64,000 nt of DNA from DASUBV01 sp963725175 (GCA_963725175.1 CAVRXH010000006.1:1488001-1552000); one strand, 5' to 3'; numbered from the stretch's first letter, positions 1 through 10,654 are shown. The notes: generated by a model not told the origin, from the letters alone. Numbers and translations are program-made.

Positions 1-1
1 G

Positions 2-412
2 GTGTCGTTCCAGTTCCGGAAGCCGCCGCACGACGTGTTCGGGATCGGCGACGCCGGCGGCGCGCAACATGCTGCGGGATCCGCATCCACCCCAACGACG
101 AGACGGCCCTGTGCCTGATCGGCAAGAAGCCGGGCGACGGCTGGCTGCCGCAGCGTCAGGAGCTGGTGTACACGGAATCGCCAGAGCGAGGACATGCTGC
201 CCTACGACCGGCTGATCGGCGCCGCGCTTGGCGGCGAGCGCTGGCTGTTCGCCCGGCAGGACACGGTCGAGGCCGCCTGGAAGGTGGTGCAGCCGGTGCT
301 GGGCGACGTCGTCCCCGCGCACCCGTACGCCCGCGGCACCTGGGGCCCGAGCGAGGCCGACGCGCTGCTGCCCGACGGCGATCGCCTGGCACGACCCGGC
401 GGGCTGAGGTGA
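2..412 (+). pseudogene. zwf: glucose-6-phosphate dehydrogenase, C-terminal part, frame-disrupted
   Basis: The 3' end of a G6PD gene enters from the left edge. The segments VSFQFRKPPHDVF, NML..IRIHPNDE, CLIGKKPGDG and MLPYDRLIGAALGGERW follow each other in the order of the G6PD C-terminal domain (oxidative pentose phosphate pathway, NADPH supply). They lie in successive reading frames, with shifts near 55, 78 and 185. The last frame ends in TGA at 410-412, and the next gene starts in the GTGA overlap at 409. Three shifts in 200 bases at a window edge, with protein similarity kept on both sides of each, suggest base-calling indels rather than old decay. This cannot be settled from sequence alone. 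Confidence 0.75.
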
Positions 413-1784
413 CCGGGCCAGCGCCCCGGCCGGGCCGGGCGGCACCGTCTGGACCACCGCGCGTGGTGATCATCGGCGGCGGCTTCGCCGGGCTGTTCGC
501 GGCCAGGGCGCTGCGCCGCAGCCCCGTCGCGGTCACGCTGGTCGACCAGGCGCAGCACCACCTGTTCCAGCCGCTGCTCTACCAGTGCGCGACCGGCATC
601 CTGTCCGAGGGGCAGATCGCCGCGCCGCTGCGCCAGGTGCTGCGCAGGCACCGGAACGTGGAGTGCGTGATGGCCGAGGTCACCGGCATCGACGCGGACC
701 GCCGGTGGTGCACGCCAGGCGGCCGCTCGGCCTGGACCTGGAGATCGGCTACGACTACGTGATCGTCGCGGCCGGGGTGAAGCAGTCCTACTTCGGGCAC
801 GACGAGTACGCCGCGCTGGCCCCCGGCATGAAGACCATCGCGGACGCGCTGACCATCCGCCGCCGGGTGTACGGGGCGTTCGAGATGGCCGAGACCGTCG
901 GACGACCCGACGGAGCGGCAGCGCTGGCTGACCTTCGCGCTGGTCGGCGCCGGGCCGACCGGGGTGGAGCTGGCCGGGCAGATCCGCGAGCTGGCCACCA
1001 GGACGCTGCGCAGGGAGTTTCACCGGATCCGGCCGGAAGACGCCCGGGTGCTGCTGTTCGACGGCGGCGCTGCGCCGCTGGCCGCGTTCGGCCGGCGGCT
1101 GTCCGACCAGGCCGCGGGCACGCTGCGCAGGCTCGGCGTCGAGCTGCACATGAACTCGCGGGTCACCGGCATCGACACCGGCGGGCTGACGGCGCGCGGG
1201 CCGGACGGGCAGGAGTCCCGGTTCGAGGCGAGGGTGGTGCTGTGGACCGCCGGGGTCGGCGCGCCGCCGGTGGCGGCGGCGGTCGCCAAGGCGACCGGGG
1301 CGGCCAGCCGACCGGTCGGGCCGGATCCAGGTCGGCGACGACCTGACCATCGCCCGGCCACCCGGAGATCTGCGTGGCCGGCGACCTGATGAGCCTGCGG
1401 CACGCTGCCTGGCCTGGCCGAGGTGGCCATGCAGTCCGGGCATTACGCCGGGCGCCGGATCGCACCGTGCGGTGACCGGCCAGGCCCCGGCCGCGGCCGT
1501 TCAAGTACCGCGACCTGGGCTCCGCCGCCTACATCTCCCGCGGCCAGGCGGTGCTGTCGGCCGGGCCGCTGCGGCTGCACGGCTTCGCCGGCTGGCTGGC
1601 CTGGCTGTTCATCCACATCGCGTTCCTGACCGGGTACCGCAACCGGGCCGGCGCCATCTTGACCTGGTGGCTGGCCTTCACCAGGGACTCGCGCCGGGAA
1701 CGGGCGTTCACCACCTCCCAGGTCGGCGTGGTCGCCGACATCTATGAGCAGCCTGCCCAGGCCGGCGCGGCGGCCGGGCACTGA
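409..1784 (+). pseudogene. ndh: type II NADH dehydrogenase (NDH-2), frame-disrupted
   Basis: This is a single-subunit flavoprotein that would pass electrons from NADH to quinone at the membrane. The FAD Rossmann motif GGGFAGLFAARAL lies near the N-terminus (about nt 475). The second nucleotide-binding motif, VGAGPTGVELAGQI, is at about nt 952. The C-terminal end, LRLHGFAGWLAWLFIHI, matches the membrane-associated tail of the family. The order is right and total length is about 455 codons, but the frame changes near 715, 905, 1315 and several times between 1380 and 1540. The GTG at 409 overlaps the zwf stop and is the best start. Domain conservation in every frame favours sequencing indels over a real pseudogene. 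Confidence 0.75.
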
Positions 1785-3627
1785 CCAGGCGACCGCGGGG
1801 GCAGCGGTGAGCGCGAGCCAGGTGCTGCTCGGCGCCGGGCTGACGATCGTGCTGGCGATCGGCGCCCAGGTGCTCGCCATGCGGCTGCGCATCCCGCTGG
1901 CCATCGTGCTGCTCCCGGCCGGGTTCATCGCCGGGGCGCTGACCAGGGACGTCAGCCCTAAGCTGCTGCTCGGGCACGCGCTGCACCCGCTGATCTCGCT
2001 CGGCGCGGCGGTGCTGCTCTACGCCGCCGGGATGAACGTGAACCTGCGGCACCTGACCGGGCACACCAGGCGGGTGGTGTTCCGGCTGCTGGCCGTCGGC
2101 ATGCCCGTCACGCTCGGGCTCGGCGCGGCGGCCGCCGCGCTGCTGCTCAGCATGTCGCCGGGCGCCGCCGTGGTGACCGGCGCCGTCCTGATGGTCTCGG
2201 GGCCGACGGTGGTCGGCCCGCTGCTGGCCCTGGTCCGGCCGAGCGAGCGGCTGCGCCGGGTGCTGTCCTGGGAGAGCGCCCTGGCCGCGCCGGTCGGCGC
2301 GGTCCTGGGCACGCTGGTGTTCATCGGGGTGCTCGCCACGGACGCCCGCAAGATCGACGGCCTTGGCGCGGCCGGCCTGGGCATCGCCGGGCAGGGTGCC
2401 GCCGCGCTCGGGGTGGCCGGCCAGGTCGGCTGGTTCGTGCTCAGCGTCGTCATCGGGGTGGGCGGCGGGCTGGCCGGCATCGCCGTGGCCTGGCTGCTGC
2501 TGCACAAGCTCGGCGTCGCCCAGACACTGAGCGCCTGCGTCCAGCTCGCCATCGTGGTCGGCGTGGCCGCCGTCTGCGACGTGCTCGCCGACAACTCCGG
2601 CCTGATCGCCGCCGTGACGATGGGCATGGCGCTGGCCAGCCTGCCCGGCTTCGAGGTGCGCGCCAGGCGGGCGTTCCTGGACACGCTGCTCCAGCTCATC
2701 GTCGGCGTGCTGCTGGTCGCCATCGCGGCCACCGTCACGCCGGCCTCGCTCGGCAGGCTGCTGCTGCCCGCGCTCGGGGTGGCGGCGGTGCTGATCCTGC
2801 TCGCCAGGCCGCTGGGCGCGCTGGCCGGGACCTGGCGGACCGGGCTGACCAGGCGGGAGCGGCTGTTCACGGCGGCTATCGCGCCGCGCGGCCCGGTACC
2901 GACCGTCATCGCGGCGAGTTTCGCCGCTCCGCTGGTGGCCGGCGGCCTGCCGGGGGCGGCCCGGATCCTGCCGGTCACCCTGCTGGTGATCGTGCTGACG
3001 ATGCTGGTCTACGGGGTGACCGCCGCCCCGGCCGCCCGGCGGCTCGGCGTGCTGCGGTCACCGCGCAGCAGGCCGCTGCTGGTCGGCGGCGACGACTGGG
3101 TGATCGAGCTGGGCCTGGTGTTCCAGACGGCCGGCCTGGACGTGCTGATGTGGGCCGGCCAGGAGGCCGAGCGGGAGAAGATCAGGGACGCGGCGCTGCC
3201 GCTGGTCCGCGGCGAGCTGCTGGCCTCCATCACCGCGAACCGGGCCGAGCTGTCCGACATCACCACGATCCTGATGCTGACCACCGAGGATGACTTCAAC
3301 GCCCTGGCCGCCGCGCTGCTGCGCGGGTCGGTCAGGGACCGGGTGTTCCGGGTCGCGCCGCAGGCCGGCGGGCACGGGGTGATCGCCGCCTACTCCAGCG
3401 GCGACCTGCTGTTCGGCCATGCCCTGAACCGGGCCGCGCTGGCCAGCAGGTACCGCGACGGCGCCAGGATCGTGGCGCTGCGCGGCCAGGAAGCGGCGGC
3501 GGCCGGGCACGAGCCGCTGTTCCTGATCCGGGCCGACGGGCGGCTTGAGCCGGTCACCAGAGGCCAGACGCCCCGGCGGGGGGACGACGACACGGTGGTG
3601 GCGCTCAGCTCGGCGGACCAGGCCTGA
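1744..3627 (+). CDS. monovalent cation/proton antiporter (CPA family)
   Basis: This 627-residue membrane protein starts with about 12 hydrophobic segments (residues 25-430) of the Na+/H+ exchanger fold. A soluble C-terminal part (about 440-627) contains a Rossmann-like stretch (LLVGGDDWVIELGLVFQTAGLDV), like the TrkA-N/RCK-type domains that regulate KefB and CPA2 exchangers. It probably exchanges Na+ or K+ for H+ across the plasma membrane. The start is either ATG 1744, which overlaps the end of ndh, or GTG 1807 just before the first membrane segment. The frame is intact, in contrast to ndh just upstream. A ClC channel gene converges on it, so the pair may serve ion and pH balance. Confidence 0.8.
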   Translation: MSSLPRPARRPGTDQATAGAAVSASQVLLGAGLTIVLAIGAQVLAMRLRIPLAIVLLPAGFIAGALTRDVSPKLLLGHALHPLISLGAAVLLYAAGMNVNLRHLTGHTRRVVFRLLAVGMPVTLGLGAAAAALLLSMSPGAAVVTGAVLMVSGPTVVGPLLALVRPSERLRRVLSWESALAAPVGAVLGTLVFIGVLATDARKIDGLGAAGLGIAGQGAAALGVAGQVGWFVLSVVIGVGGGLAGIAVAWLLLHKLGVAQTLSACVQLAIVVGVAAVCDVLADNSGLIAAVTMGMALASLPGFEVRARRAFLDTLLQLIVGVLLVAIAATVTPASLGRLLLPALGVAAVLILLARPLGALAGTWRTGLTRRERLFTAAIAPRGPVPTVIAASFAAPLVAGGLPGAARILPVTLLVIVLTMLVYGVTAAPAARRLGVLRSPRSRPLLVGGDDWVIELGLVFQTAGLDVLMWAGQEAEREKIRDAALPLVRGELLASITANRAELSDITTILMLTTEDDFNALAAALLRGSVRDRVFRVAPQAGGHGVIAAYSSGDLLFGHALNRAALASRYRDGARIVALRGQEAAAAGHEPLFLIRADGRLEPVTRGQTPRRGDDDTVVALSSADQA

Positions 3628-3653
3628 CGGTGTTCCGGCCGGGAAGCAGGGGC

Positions 3654-5012
3654 TCAGGCGCTGGCCTGCTGCTCCGCCGGGTCGGGATCGGGCGCCAGCC
3701 GGCACGCGGTCACGTAGGAGACCACCACGGCGACGATCACCAGAGGCATCACCGCCACCCCGTCGGAGTAGAGGATCAGCGTGGCCAGCAGGACCGAGGT
3801 CAGCGGCAGCCGGAGCATCACCGCGCACATCGCGCCGATGCCCATCGCGATCCCGGCGATGGTGGTCAGCCCCGGCAGGTGCGACAGCAGCAGGCCGCCG
3901 GCCGCGCCGATGTACATCGACGGGAACACCGGGCCGCCGCGGAAGCTGCTCAGCGACACCGCGTAGGCCAGGCTCTTGCAGGCCACCAGCAGGGCCAGCG
4001 CCCCGACGGCATAGCCGCCAGCATGGATGACCAGGGACGGGAGCGCGGTCTGGCCGGAGAACAGCACCTCGCCCGAGGACCGGCCGCTGCCGCTGGCATA
4101 GGCGATGGCCAGGCCCGCGACGGCCAGCCCGGCCAGCGGGGTGACCGTCAGCAGCCGGCTCTCCGACACCGGCCTGATCAGCCGGGCCAGGCGGCGGATC
4201 GCGACGCCGAGCATGGCCGCGGCCAGGCCGATGGCCACGGCCCAGGCGAACTCGCCGACGTTCGGGCTGCCCACATGCGGCAGGTGCCCGATTCGCAGGG
4301 AGAACGTGCCGAGCCCGGTCCAGGCGTTCAGCCCGACAAAGACCAGCGAGCCGACGCCGGCGGCCAGCAGGCCGGGCAGCAGCACCAGCTCAAGCGCGGT
4401 CCCGCCGAGGCCGACGGCCTCCATCAGCAAGAACGCGCCGAGCAGCGGCGAGCCGAACAGAGTGGCGATGGCGGCGAAGCTGCCCGCCGCGGCGACCACG
4501 GTCTGGGTCCGGTCCGGGACGGGCCGCCTGGCCAGCCGGACCGTGCAGACGGCCAGGCCGCCGCCGATCGCGATCAGCGGCGCCTCTGGGCCGAGCACGA
4601 CGCCCAGGGCCAGGGTCGCCAGGGCGGCCGCGAACACGCCGGGCAGGATCGAGGGCTTGGTGGTGCCCCCGGCGGCGAACCCGTCTGCGGGTGAGTGCCC
4701 GCCGCGCCCCGGCAGGTACTTGATGACCGGCCCGACCAGCAGGCCGGCCAGGACCAGCGGCACCACGGGCCACCACAGCGGCTCGCCGTGGAAGCCCAGC
4801 TCGCGCGGCAGGCTGGTGAAGATCCAGTCCTCAGCGGTATGCACCAGCTCAAGGAAGAAGTACGCCGCGACCGAGATCGGCGCGCCGATGATGGCGGCCA
4901 GCGCCAGCAGGGCCAGGTACGGCCGGCTGCGGATGACCTCGGCGGGACTGGCTGGCTGAGCGCTGCCGGGCTGCTCGGGGCTGGCGGGCTCGGAGGGGCC
5001 GGGCGTGCTCAT
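3654..5012 (-). CDS. ClC-family chloride channel or Cl-/H+ antiporter
   Basis: This 452-residue protein consists almost entirely of hydrophobic helices with the ClC signature regions. GPEAPLIAIGGG (about residue 143) corresponds to the GxEGP motif, keeping the gating glutamate but with Ala for Gly. GGPVFPSMYIGAAGG (about residue 367) corresponds to the GxFxP anion-filter motif. The usual first GSGIP motif is not obvious; GRGGHSPADG sits in its place. It moves Cl- through the plasma membrane, and exchange versus channel mode cannot be told. ATG 5012 is preceded by GGGGGAGG, which supports the start. The gene converges with the antiporter gene (27-bp gap). Confidence 0.85.
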   Translation of the reverse strand: MSTPGPSEPASPEQPGSAQPASPAEVIRSRPYLALLALAAIIGAPISVAAYFFLELVHTAEDWIFTSLPRELGFHGEPLWWPVVPLVLAGLLVGPVIKYLPGRGGHSPADGFAAGGTTKPSILPGVFAAALATLALGVVLGPEAPLIAIGGGLAVCTVRLARRPVPDRTQTVVAAAGSFAAIATLFGSPLLGAFLLMEAVGLGGTALELVLLPGLLAAGVGSLVFVGLNAWTGLGTFSLRIGHLPHVGSPNVGEFAWAVAIGLAAAMLGVAIRRLARLIRPVSESRLLTVTPLAGLAVAGLAIAYASGSGRSSGEVLFSGQTALPSLVIHAGGYAVGALALLVACKSLAYAVSLSSFRGGPVFPSMYIGAAGGLLLSHLPGLTTIAGIAMGIGAMCAVMLRLPLTSVLLATLILYSDGVAVMPLVIVAVVVSYVTACRLAPDPDPAEQQASA

Positions 5013-5121
5013 CGTGCCGGCCTCCCCCGTGGCTGGCCGGCCCGTCCGGCCCCTCCCGCTTCCTACGCTAAGTAGTTCCCCGATTACAATCTGACAGTCA
5101 TGACCATGGGCACCGGGACTC

Positions 5122-6906
5122 GTGGATCGCGCTGAGCCTGGCCGGCGGTCCGGGCCAGTGGACCGCGGGCTGCTGCGCTACGCGGCGGCGGCGCGCGGCT
5201 ACCTGGCGACGACCGTCGCGGCCGGGCTGGCCGGCACCGGGCTGATCCTGGCCCAGGCCGGCCTGCTGGCCTGGGTGCTGTCGGCGGCGGCCACCGGCAC
5301 CGGGGCTGCCCAGCTGGCCGCGCCGCTGGCCGGGCTGGCCGGCGTGCTCGCGGCCCGCGCGGTCATCGCCTGGGGCGGGGAGGGAGCCGCGCTGCGGGCG
5401 GCCGCGGCGGTCAAGTCCCAGTTCCGCCGCCACCTGGCCGGCCGGGCGCTGCTGGCTGGGCCTGGCACGCCGGCCGGGCCGGACGGCGGCGGGGCGCCCG
5501 AGCCGGGGCGGGACGCCGAGCTGACCGCGCTGGCCACCCGCGGCCTGGACGGGCTCGACGCCTACTTCGCCCGGTATCTCCCCCAGCTCGTGCTGGCCTG
5601 CCTGGTCCCGGCCGCCGTGCTGATCGCGGTCGGGCTGGCCGACTGGCTGTCCGCGCTGATCATCGCCGTGACCCTGCCCTTGGTGCCGGTCTTCGGCGCG
5701 CTGGTCGGCCTGCATACCAGGGCCCGCGCCCGGCGGCAGTGGCTGGCCCTGGCCCGGCTCGGCGGTCATTTCCTTGACGTCGTCGAGGGCCTGCCCACCC
5801 TGCGGATCTTCGGCCGCGCCCGGCACCAGGAACAGGCCATCGCCGAGATGACCGGCCAGTACCGGGCCGCCACCATGAGCACGCTGCGCGTCGCGTTCCT
5901 GTCCGCGCTGGTGCTGGAGCTGACCGCGACCCTGGCCACCGCGCTGGTCGCCGTCGAGGTCGGGCTGCGGCTGCTGGCCGGGCACATCGGCTACGACACC
6001 GCGCTGTTCGTGCTGCTGCTCACCCCCGAGGCGTTCGTGCCGCTGCGCAACGCCAGCGCCCAGTTCCACGCCAGCGCCGACGGGGCGGCCGCTGCCGCCA
6101 GGGTCGGCGAGATCCTGGCGGGCCCGCCGGCCGCCGCCCCGGCCCGGCGCTCCGTCCCGCCAACCGGATTCCGCCTCGACCTCAGGGAGCAGGTCATCAG
6201 CCTGAACGGGGTGGCACTGGCCTATCCCGGCCGCCCGGTGCCGGCGCTGTCCGGGCTGAGCCTGCGGATCGAGCCGGGCGAGCATGTCGTCGTGACCGGT
6301 CCGTCCGGCGCGGGCAAGAGCTCGCTGCTGGCCCTGCTGCTCCTGCTCGCCGCGCCGTCGGCCGGGGAAATCCTGGCCGGCGAGGCGGACGTCGCGGCGC
6401 TCGACCCGGCCGCGTGGCGGGACCAGATCGCCTGGCTGCCGCAGCGGCCGCACCTGTTCGACGACACCGTGGCCGGCAACATCGCGCTCGGCCGGCCAGG
6501 CGCCAGCCCCGCCGACATCGAGGCGGCGGCCCGGCTGTCCGGGGCGCACTCGTTCATCACCGGGCTGGAGGCCGGGTACGGCACGCCGGTCGGCGAGCGC
6601 GGGCTGCGGCTGTCGTCGGGGCAGCGGCAGAAGATCGCCGTGGCCCGCGCGTTCCTGCGGGACGCGCCGCTGCTGCTGCTGGACGAGCCGACCGCGCACC
6701 TGGACCCGTTCAGCGCCGCACAGGTCACCGAGGCCATCGCGACGCTGGCGGCGGGCCGGACGGTGGTAGAGGTGAGCCACCTCGCGCCGGGCGCGGGACC
6801 GGCGCTGATCGCCGCGGGGCCAGGCCGGGCTGGCGCGCGGGTGCTGCGGCTCGGAGGCGGGCGGCTAACGGACGGGCTCTCAGCTCTCGCCGGGGAGGCA
6901 GCATGA
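5122..6906 (+). CDS. cydD: thiol reductant ABC exporter subunit CydD
   Basis: This half-transporter joins an N-terminal six-helix membrane domain (about residues 10-320) to a C-terminal ATPase. Walker A is GPSGAGKSS (about 394), the signature is LSSGQRQ (about 499), Walker B is LLLLDEPT (about 519) and the H-loop is SHLAP. With CydC it exports cysteine and glutathione-type thiols, needed to assemble cytochrome bd oxidase and periplasmic c-type haem proteins. In actinobacteria, mycothiol is the main low-molecular thiol. The start is GTG 5122 or GTG 5158; the latter gives the family-like N-terminus MDRGLLRYAAAARGYL. The stop overlaps the cydC ATG (ATGA at 6903). No cydAB genes are in the window. 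Confidence 0.88.
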   Translation: MDRAEPGRRSGPVDRGLLRYAAAARGYLATTVAAGLAGTGLILAQAGLLAWVLSAAATGTGAAQLAAPLAGLAGVLAARAVIAWGGEGAALRAAAAVKSQFRRHLAGRALLAGPGTPAGPDGGGAPEPGRDAELTALATRGLDGLDAYFARYLPQLVLACLVPAAVLIAVGLADWLSALIIAVTLPLVPVFGALVGLHTRARARRQWLALARLGGHFLDVVEGLPTLRIFGRARHQEQAIAEMTGQYRAATMSTLRVAFLSALVLELTATLATALVAVEVGLRLLAGHIGYDTALFVLLLTPEAFVPLRNASAQFHASADGAAAAARVGEILAGPPAAAPARRSVPPTGFRLDLREQVISLNGVALAYPGRPVPALSGLSLRIEPGEHVVVTGPSGAGKSSLLALLLLLAAPSAGEILAGEADVAALDPAAWRDQIAWLPQRPHLFDDTVAGNIALGRPGASPADIEAAARLSGAHSFITGLEAGYGTPVGERGLRLSSGQRQKIAVARAFLRDAPLLLLDEPTAHLDPFSAAQVTEAIATLAAGRTVVEVSHLAPGAGPALIAAGPGRAGARVLRLGGGRLTDGLSALAGEAA

Positions 6907-8691
6907 ACAGTGGCCGGCCCGGCTCGGGCGCGAGCCGGGCGGGGCGCTGCCCAGGATGGCGCGGGGGGCTGGGGATGCTGCTGGGGCTGGCCGGGGCCGC
7001 AGCGGGGGCGACTGGCCGGGGCGGCGCTCGCGGGCGCCGCCGCCACCGGGTGCGGCGTCGCGCTGCTGGGCGTGTCCGGCTTCCTGCTGGCCCGCGCCTC
7101 CCAGCACCCGAACATCGTCGCCATCTCGGTGGCCGTGGTGGCGGTCCGCGGCCTGAGCGTCGGCCGGGCCGTGTTCAGGTACCTGGAACGGCTCGGCACC
7201 CACGACATCGCGTTCCGGGTGCTGGCCACGGTCCGGGTGGCGATCTACCGGCGGCTGGAGCGGCTCGCCCCGGCCGGCCTCGGCGCGTTCCGGTCCGGCG
7301 ACCTGCTGGCCCGGCTGGTATCCGACGTGGACGCCACCCAGGACCTGTTCATCCGGGGACTCGCGCCGCCGCTCGCGGCGGTCCTGGTCGGCGCGGCGGC
7401 CAGCGCGGCCGCGCTGGCCATCCGCACGCCCGCCGGCGGGGTGCTCGCGGCCGGGCTGATCATCGCCGGGGTCGCCGTGCCGTGGCTGTGCGCCCGCACC
7501 GCCGCGCTGGCCGCCAGGCGCACCGCGCCGGCCAGGGGCGAGCTGGGCGCGGCGCTCACCGACGCGCTGGCCGGGTCAAGCGAGCTGATCGCGTTCGGCG
7601 CGGAACGGGCCGCGCTGGTGCGGGTGACCGACGCCGACGCCGAGCTGACCAGGCTGGCCAGGCGCACCGCCGGGGCCAGCGGGCTTGGCACCGGGCTGAG
7701 CAGCCTGCTGGCCGGCGCGACCCTGTGGGCGGTGCTGCTGCTTGGCGTGGCCGCCACCGGCGGCGGGACGCTGGGCCGGGTCCCGCTGGCGGTGATCACG
7801 CTGACCGCGCTGGCCGCGTTCGAGGCGGTGACCGTTCTGCCGGCGGCCGCCATCCAGCTCGGCCAGTCCAGCGCCGCCGCCGCGCGGATCGGCGCCGTGC
7901 TGGACGCGCCCGACCCGGTCGCCGAGCCGGCGGCGCCCGCCCCGGTGCCGGACGGTGCTGTGACCATCGGGCTGCACGAGATCAGCGTCAGGTACCGGCC
8001 GGACGGGCCGCTCGCGCTCGACGGCTTCGACCTGGACCTGCGGCCGGGCCGCCGGGTCGCGCTGCTCGGCCCGACCGGCTCGGGCAAGTCCACCGTGGCC
8101 GCCGTGCTGCTGCGGTTCGCCGAGCCCAGCGGCGGCACCGCCACGCTGAACGGGGCCGCCCTCGGCGGCTATGCGGGCGACGACGTCCGCACGGCTGATC
8201 CGCGGCCTGGCCCAGGACGCGCACGTCTTCGACACCACCATCCGGGCCAACCTGCTGATCGGCGCGCCGCGGGCCGGCGACGCCGCAGCTGGCCGGCGCG
8301 CTGGCCCAGGTCGCGCTCGACGACTGGCTGGGCACGCTGCCGCTCGGCCTGGACACGCCGGTCGGGGCGCACGGCGCCCGGCTGTCCGGCGGGCAGCGCC
8401 AGCGCCTCGCGCTGGCCCGTGCGCTGCTGTCCGCTCCCGCCGGTGCTCGTCCTGGACGAGCCGATCGCGCACCTCGACCCCGCGGCGCGGGGTCGGATCA
8501 CCGCCGACTTGCTCGCGCCCGAACCGGCCCGGGCGACGCTGCTGATCACCCACGACCTGACCGGGCTGGAGCAGGCGGACGAGATCATCGTGCTCGCCGA
8601 CGGCCGGGTGGCCGAGCGCGGGAGCCACGCCGGGCTGCTGGAGGCCGGCGGCTGGTACGCGCGGATGCGGCTGAGCGCGGGGCTGAGCTAG
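6903..8691 (+). pseudogene. cydC: thiol reductant ABC exporter subunit CydC, frame-disrupted
   Basis: The partner of CydD starts at ATG 6903, overlapping the cydD stop. The membrane domain reads cleanly from about 7015 to 8190, and Walker A GPTGSGKST is at nt 8068-8094. The signature LSGGQRQ (about nt 8382) and Walker B VLVLDEP (about nt 8448) lie in different frames. Shifts are needed near 7010, 8190, 8285 and 8440, the last in a run of C. All catalytic motifs survive when the frames are joined, so a working gene read with indel errors is the likelier explanation. If the shifts are real, CydDC would be inactive. Confidence 0.8.
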
Positions 8692-9606
8692 GAGCCGCGA
8701 TCGCGCCAGAACGCGTGCTGGGCGCGCAGCGCCAGCGTCCCGACGACGATGAGGATGACCACGTTGAGCAGGAGCTGGAACAGCGCGCCGCCGGCGTCGT
8801 GCCAGTTCCCGAAGGCGATCGACAGGCCGATGTCGGCCGCCGCCGGGATCGTGGTGACCGAGATGAAGACGCCGATCAGCGCCCCGCCGCGGGCCTCGGT
8901 GAGCGACACCACGCCGATGATCCCGGCCAGCACCGCGACGATCACCGAGAACATGTCCGGGCTGTTGATGAAGCTCGACACCGGGCGGACGCCCAGCTCG
9001 TAGAGCCTCGGGACGTCGCCGGTGGCGCGGATGACCAGGCTGAACAGCAGCGTCACAGCGATCGCGATCGTGAAGCCGGCCGCCAGGGCCAGCATGCCGC
9101 GCCGGACCGCAGTCAGGTCACGGCGCTCCAGCCCGTGCGCCACCGCCATGATCGCGCTGTACTCCGGGCCGACCACCATCGCGCCGACGATCAGGATCGT
9201 GGAGTTGGTCAGGATGCCGACCGCGCCGATCATCGCCGCCAGCGCCAGCAGCGCGAAGAAGCTCGGCGGGTAGACCGACTCGGCCGCGATCTTCGGCCTC
9301 CACCAGCGTCCAGACCGGGGCCGTCTCGCCGTGATACGAGCCGCGCCGGGGCCGGTCGAAGTCCTGGGCGCCGATCGCCGCGTCCACCACCTCCAGGCAG
9401 ACCGGCGCCAGGCCGCCGATTGCCCGCAAATCCCGCAGCACCGGGTTGGCGGCGGCCGTGCTCAGGTCGAACTGAACCGCGTCCCCGGCTGGCTCGCGAG
9501 CCACGCCCGGCAGCACCAGCAGGTTCGTCACGCCAGGATCGCCGGCCAGCAGGTCCGTGACCCGCGGCGTCAGGTCCGGCGGGCTCGCCAGGCGCACATG
9601 CAGCAT
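8688..9606 (-). pseudogene. DUF389 family membrane protein, one frameshift
   Basis: From ATG 9606 the first 100 residues (MLHVRLASPPDLTPRVTDLL...) form the small soluble N-terminal domain of DUF389 proteins. After a one-base shift near 9297, in a GGCC-rich stretch, the gene continues with five or six hydrophobic helices, including the typical ILTNSTILIVGAMVVGPEYS and a GVVSLTEARGGALIGV segment. The family is widespread and its molecular function is not established; transport has been suggested. The gene converges with cydC (4-bp overlap) and diverges from the K+-channel-like gene. The single shift is probably a sequence error, as in zwf, ndh and cydC. Confidence 0.75.
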
Positions 9607-9882
9607 CGGGGCATCGTCCGCGCCCGCCGGGCGGGCCGCCTCACCCGCGCCGGACGATCGGCGCGGTTCACCCGCCGCGGGTGACGTGCCGATGCCCGGC
9701 GCGGCGCACGGATAGGACGGCGAGGCCACCGCAGCGGGCGCGAGCGCGCCCGCAGGTCCGGCCGGAAGGAGTCCGCCACGGCCGCCGGGGAGCACGGCAG
9801 CGAGAAGCAGGGCAGCCAGCCTGCCGCCGGGCTGCGCGGCCGGTACGGGCTGCTGCTCATCCTGCTGATCGTTACCTACCTC

Positions 9883-10464
9883 ATGTCCGCCTTTACCAGC
9901 GGGGACTTCGTCGGAGTCGTGCAGCTCGGGCTGTTCGTGCTGACCGCGTTCCTGGCGCTGCGCGCGTCCCGGCTGCCCAGGGGCCGCAAGCTGGCGCTCG
10001 CCGCAGTGGTGCTCGCCGGGTCCGGAACCGCCGCCGGCCTGGCCATCGCCCGGCCCAGCGACCAGGCCGTCGCCGCCGCTTCCATCTGGACCGGCGTGCT
10101 CCTGCTCGTCACCGTGGCCATCATCGTGCGCCGGATCCTGATGCTCGCCACGGTGACCATGCAGGCCATCTACGCCGCGATCAGCGCCTACCTCATCCTC
10201 GGCCTGATGTACGCCTCGTTCTACGCCGCGATCTCGCTGCTGCACGGCGGGCATTTCTTCATTGACGCCCAGCCCGGCAACTCCCGGACCTTCCAGTACT
10301 TCAGCTTCACCACCCTCACCACCCTCGGCTACGGCGACTTCACCGCCGCCGGGAACGGCGGCCGGGCCATCGCCGTCATCGAGGCGCTGACCGGGCAGGT
10401 CTTCCTCGCCACCCTCGTCGCCCGGCTCGTCGCCGGGTTCCGCACGCCGAGCCGCCCGGACTGA
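9883..10464 (+). CDS. two-helix potassium-channel-like membrane protein
   Basis: This 193-residue protein ends in a pore module. A helix is followed by the pore loop FTTLTTLGYGDF (about residues 140-151), which contains the K+ selectivity filter TLGYGD, and then by a last helix. Two or three more helices precede the pore. No cyclic-nucleotide or RCK domain is present. In-frame hydrophobic coding continues upstream (GLLLILLIVTYLM from about 9838) with no ATG, GTG or TTG after the stop at 9682. The true start is therefore uncertain: ATG 9883 may truncate one helix, or an indel may lie upstream. A role in K+ leak or membrane potential is inferred from the filter. Confidence 0.75.
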   Translation: MSAFTSGDFVGVVQLGLFVLTAFLALRASRLPRGRKLALAAVVLAGSGTAAGLAIARPSDQAVAAASIWTGVLLLVTVAIIVRRILMLATVTMQAIYAAISAYLILGLMYASFYAAISLLHGGHFFIDAQPGNSRTFQYFSFTTLTTLGYGDFTAAGNGGRAIAVIEALTGQVFLATLVARLVAGFRTPSRPD

Positions 10465-10654
10465 TGCGGTCCGGGCTGGCCCGGTCCGGCCCGGCGGATC
10501 CCGATTCGCCCGCACTGATTCACCAGCACTGATTCACCAGCACCGCGAGGGGGGATAACGACTTCCTGGCCTGCCGGGGCAGGCCCGCGCGGGCGGCCGC
10601 ACGCATCCGCCGGCGCTCCGTTTCGTGCTCGCGCATACCGGGGGGAATGCCGAC

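Noticed and set aside
5098..6780. 560-codon open frame on the minus strand opposite cydD
   Set aside because: It is the shadow of a real ABC transporter gene; its product is Gln/Arg-rich with no domains.
8171..8545. Programmed frameshifting in cydC
   Set aside because: Several shifts in both directions without slippery-site logic fit sequence error or decay better.
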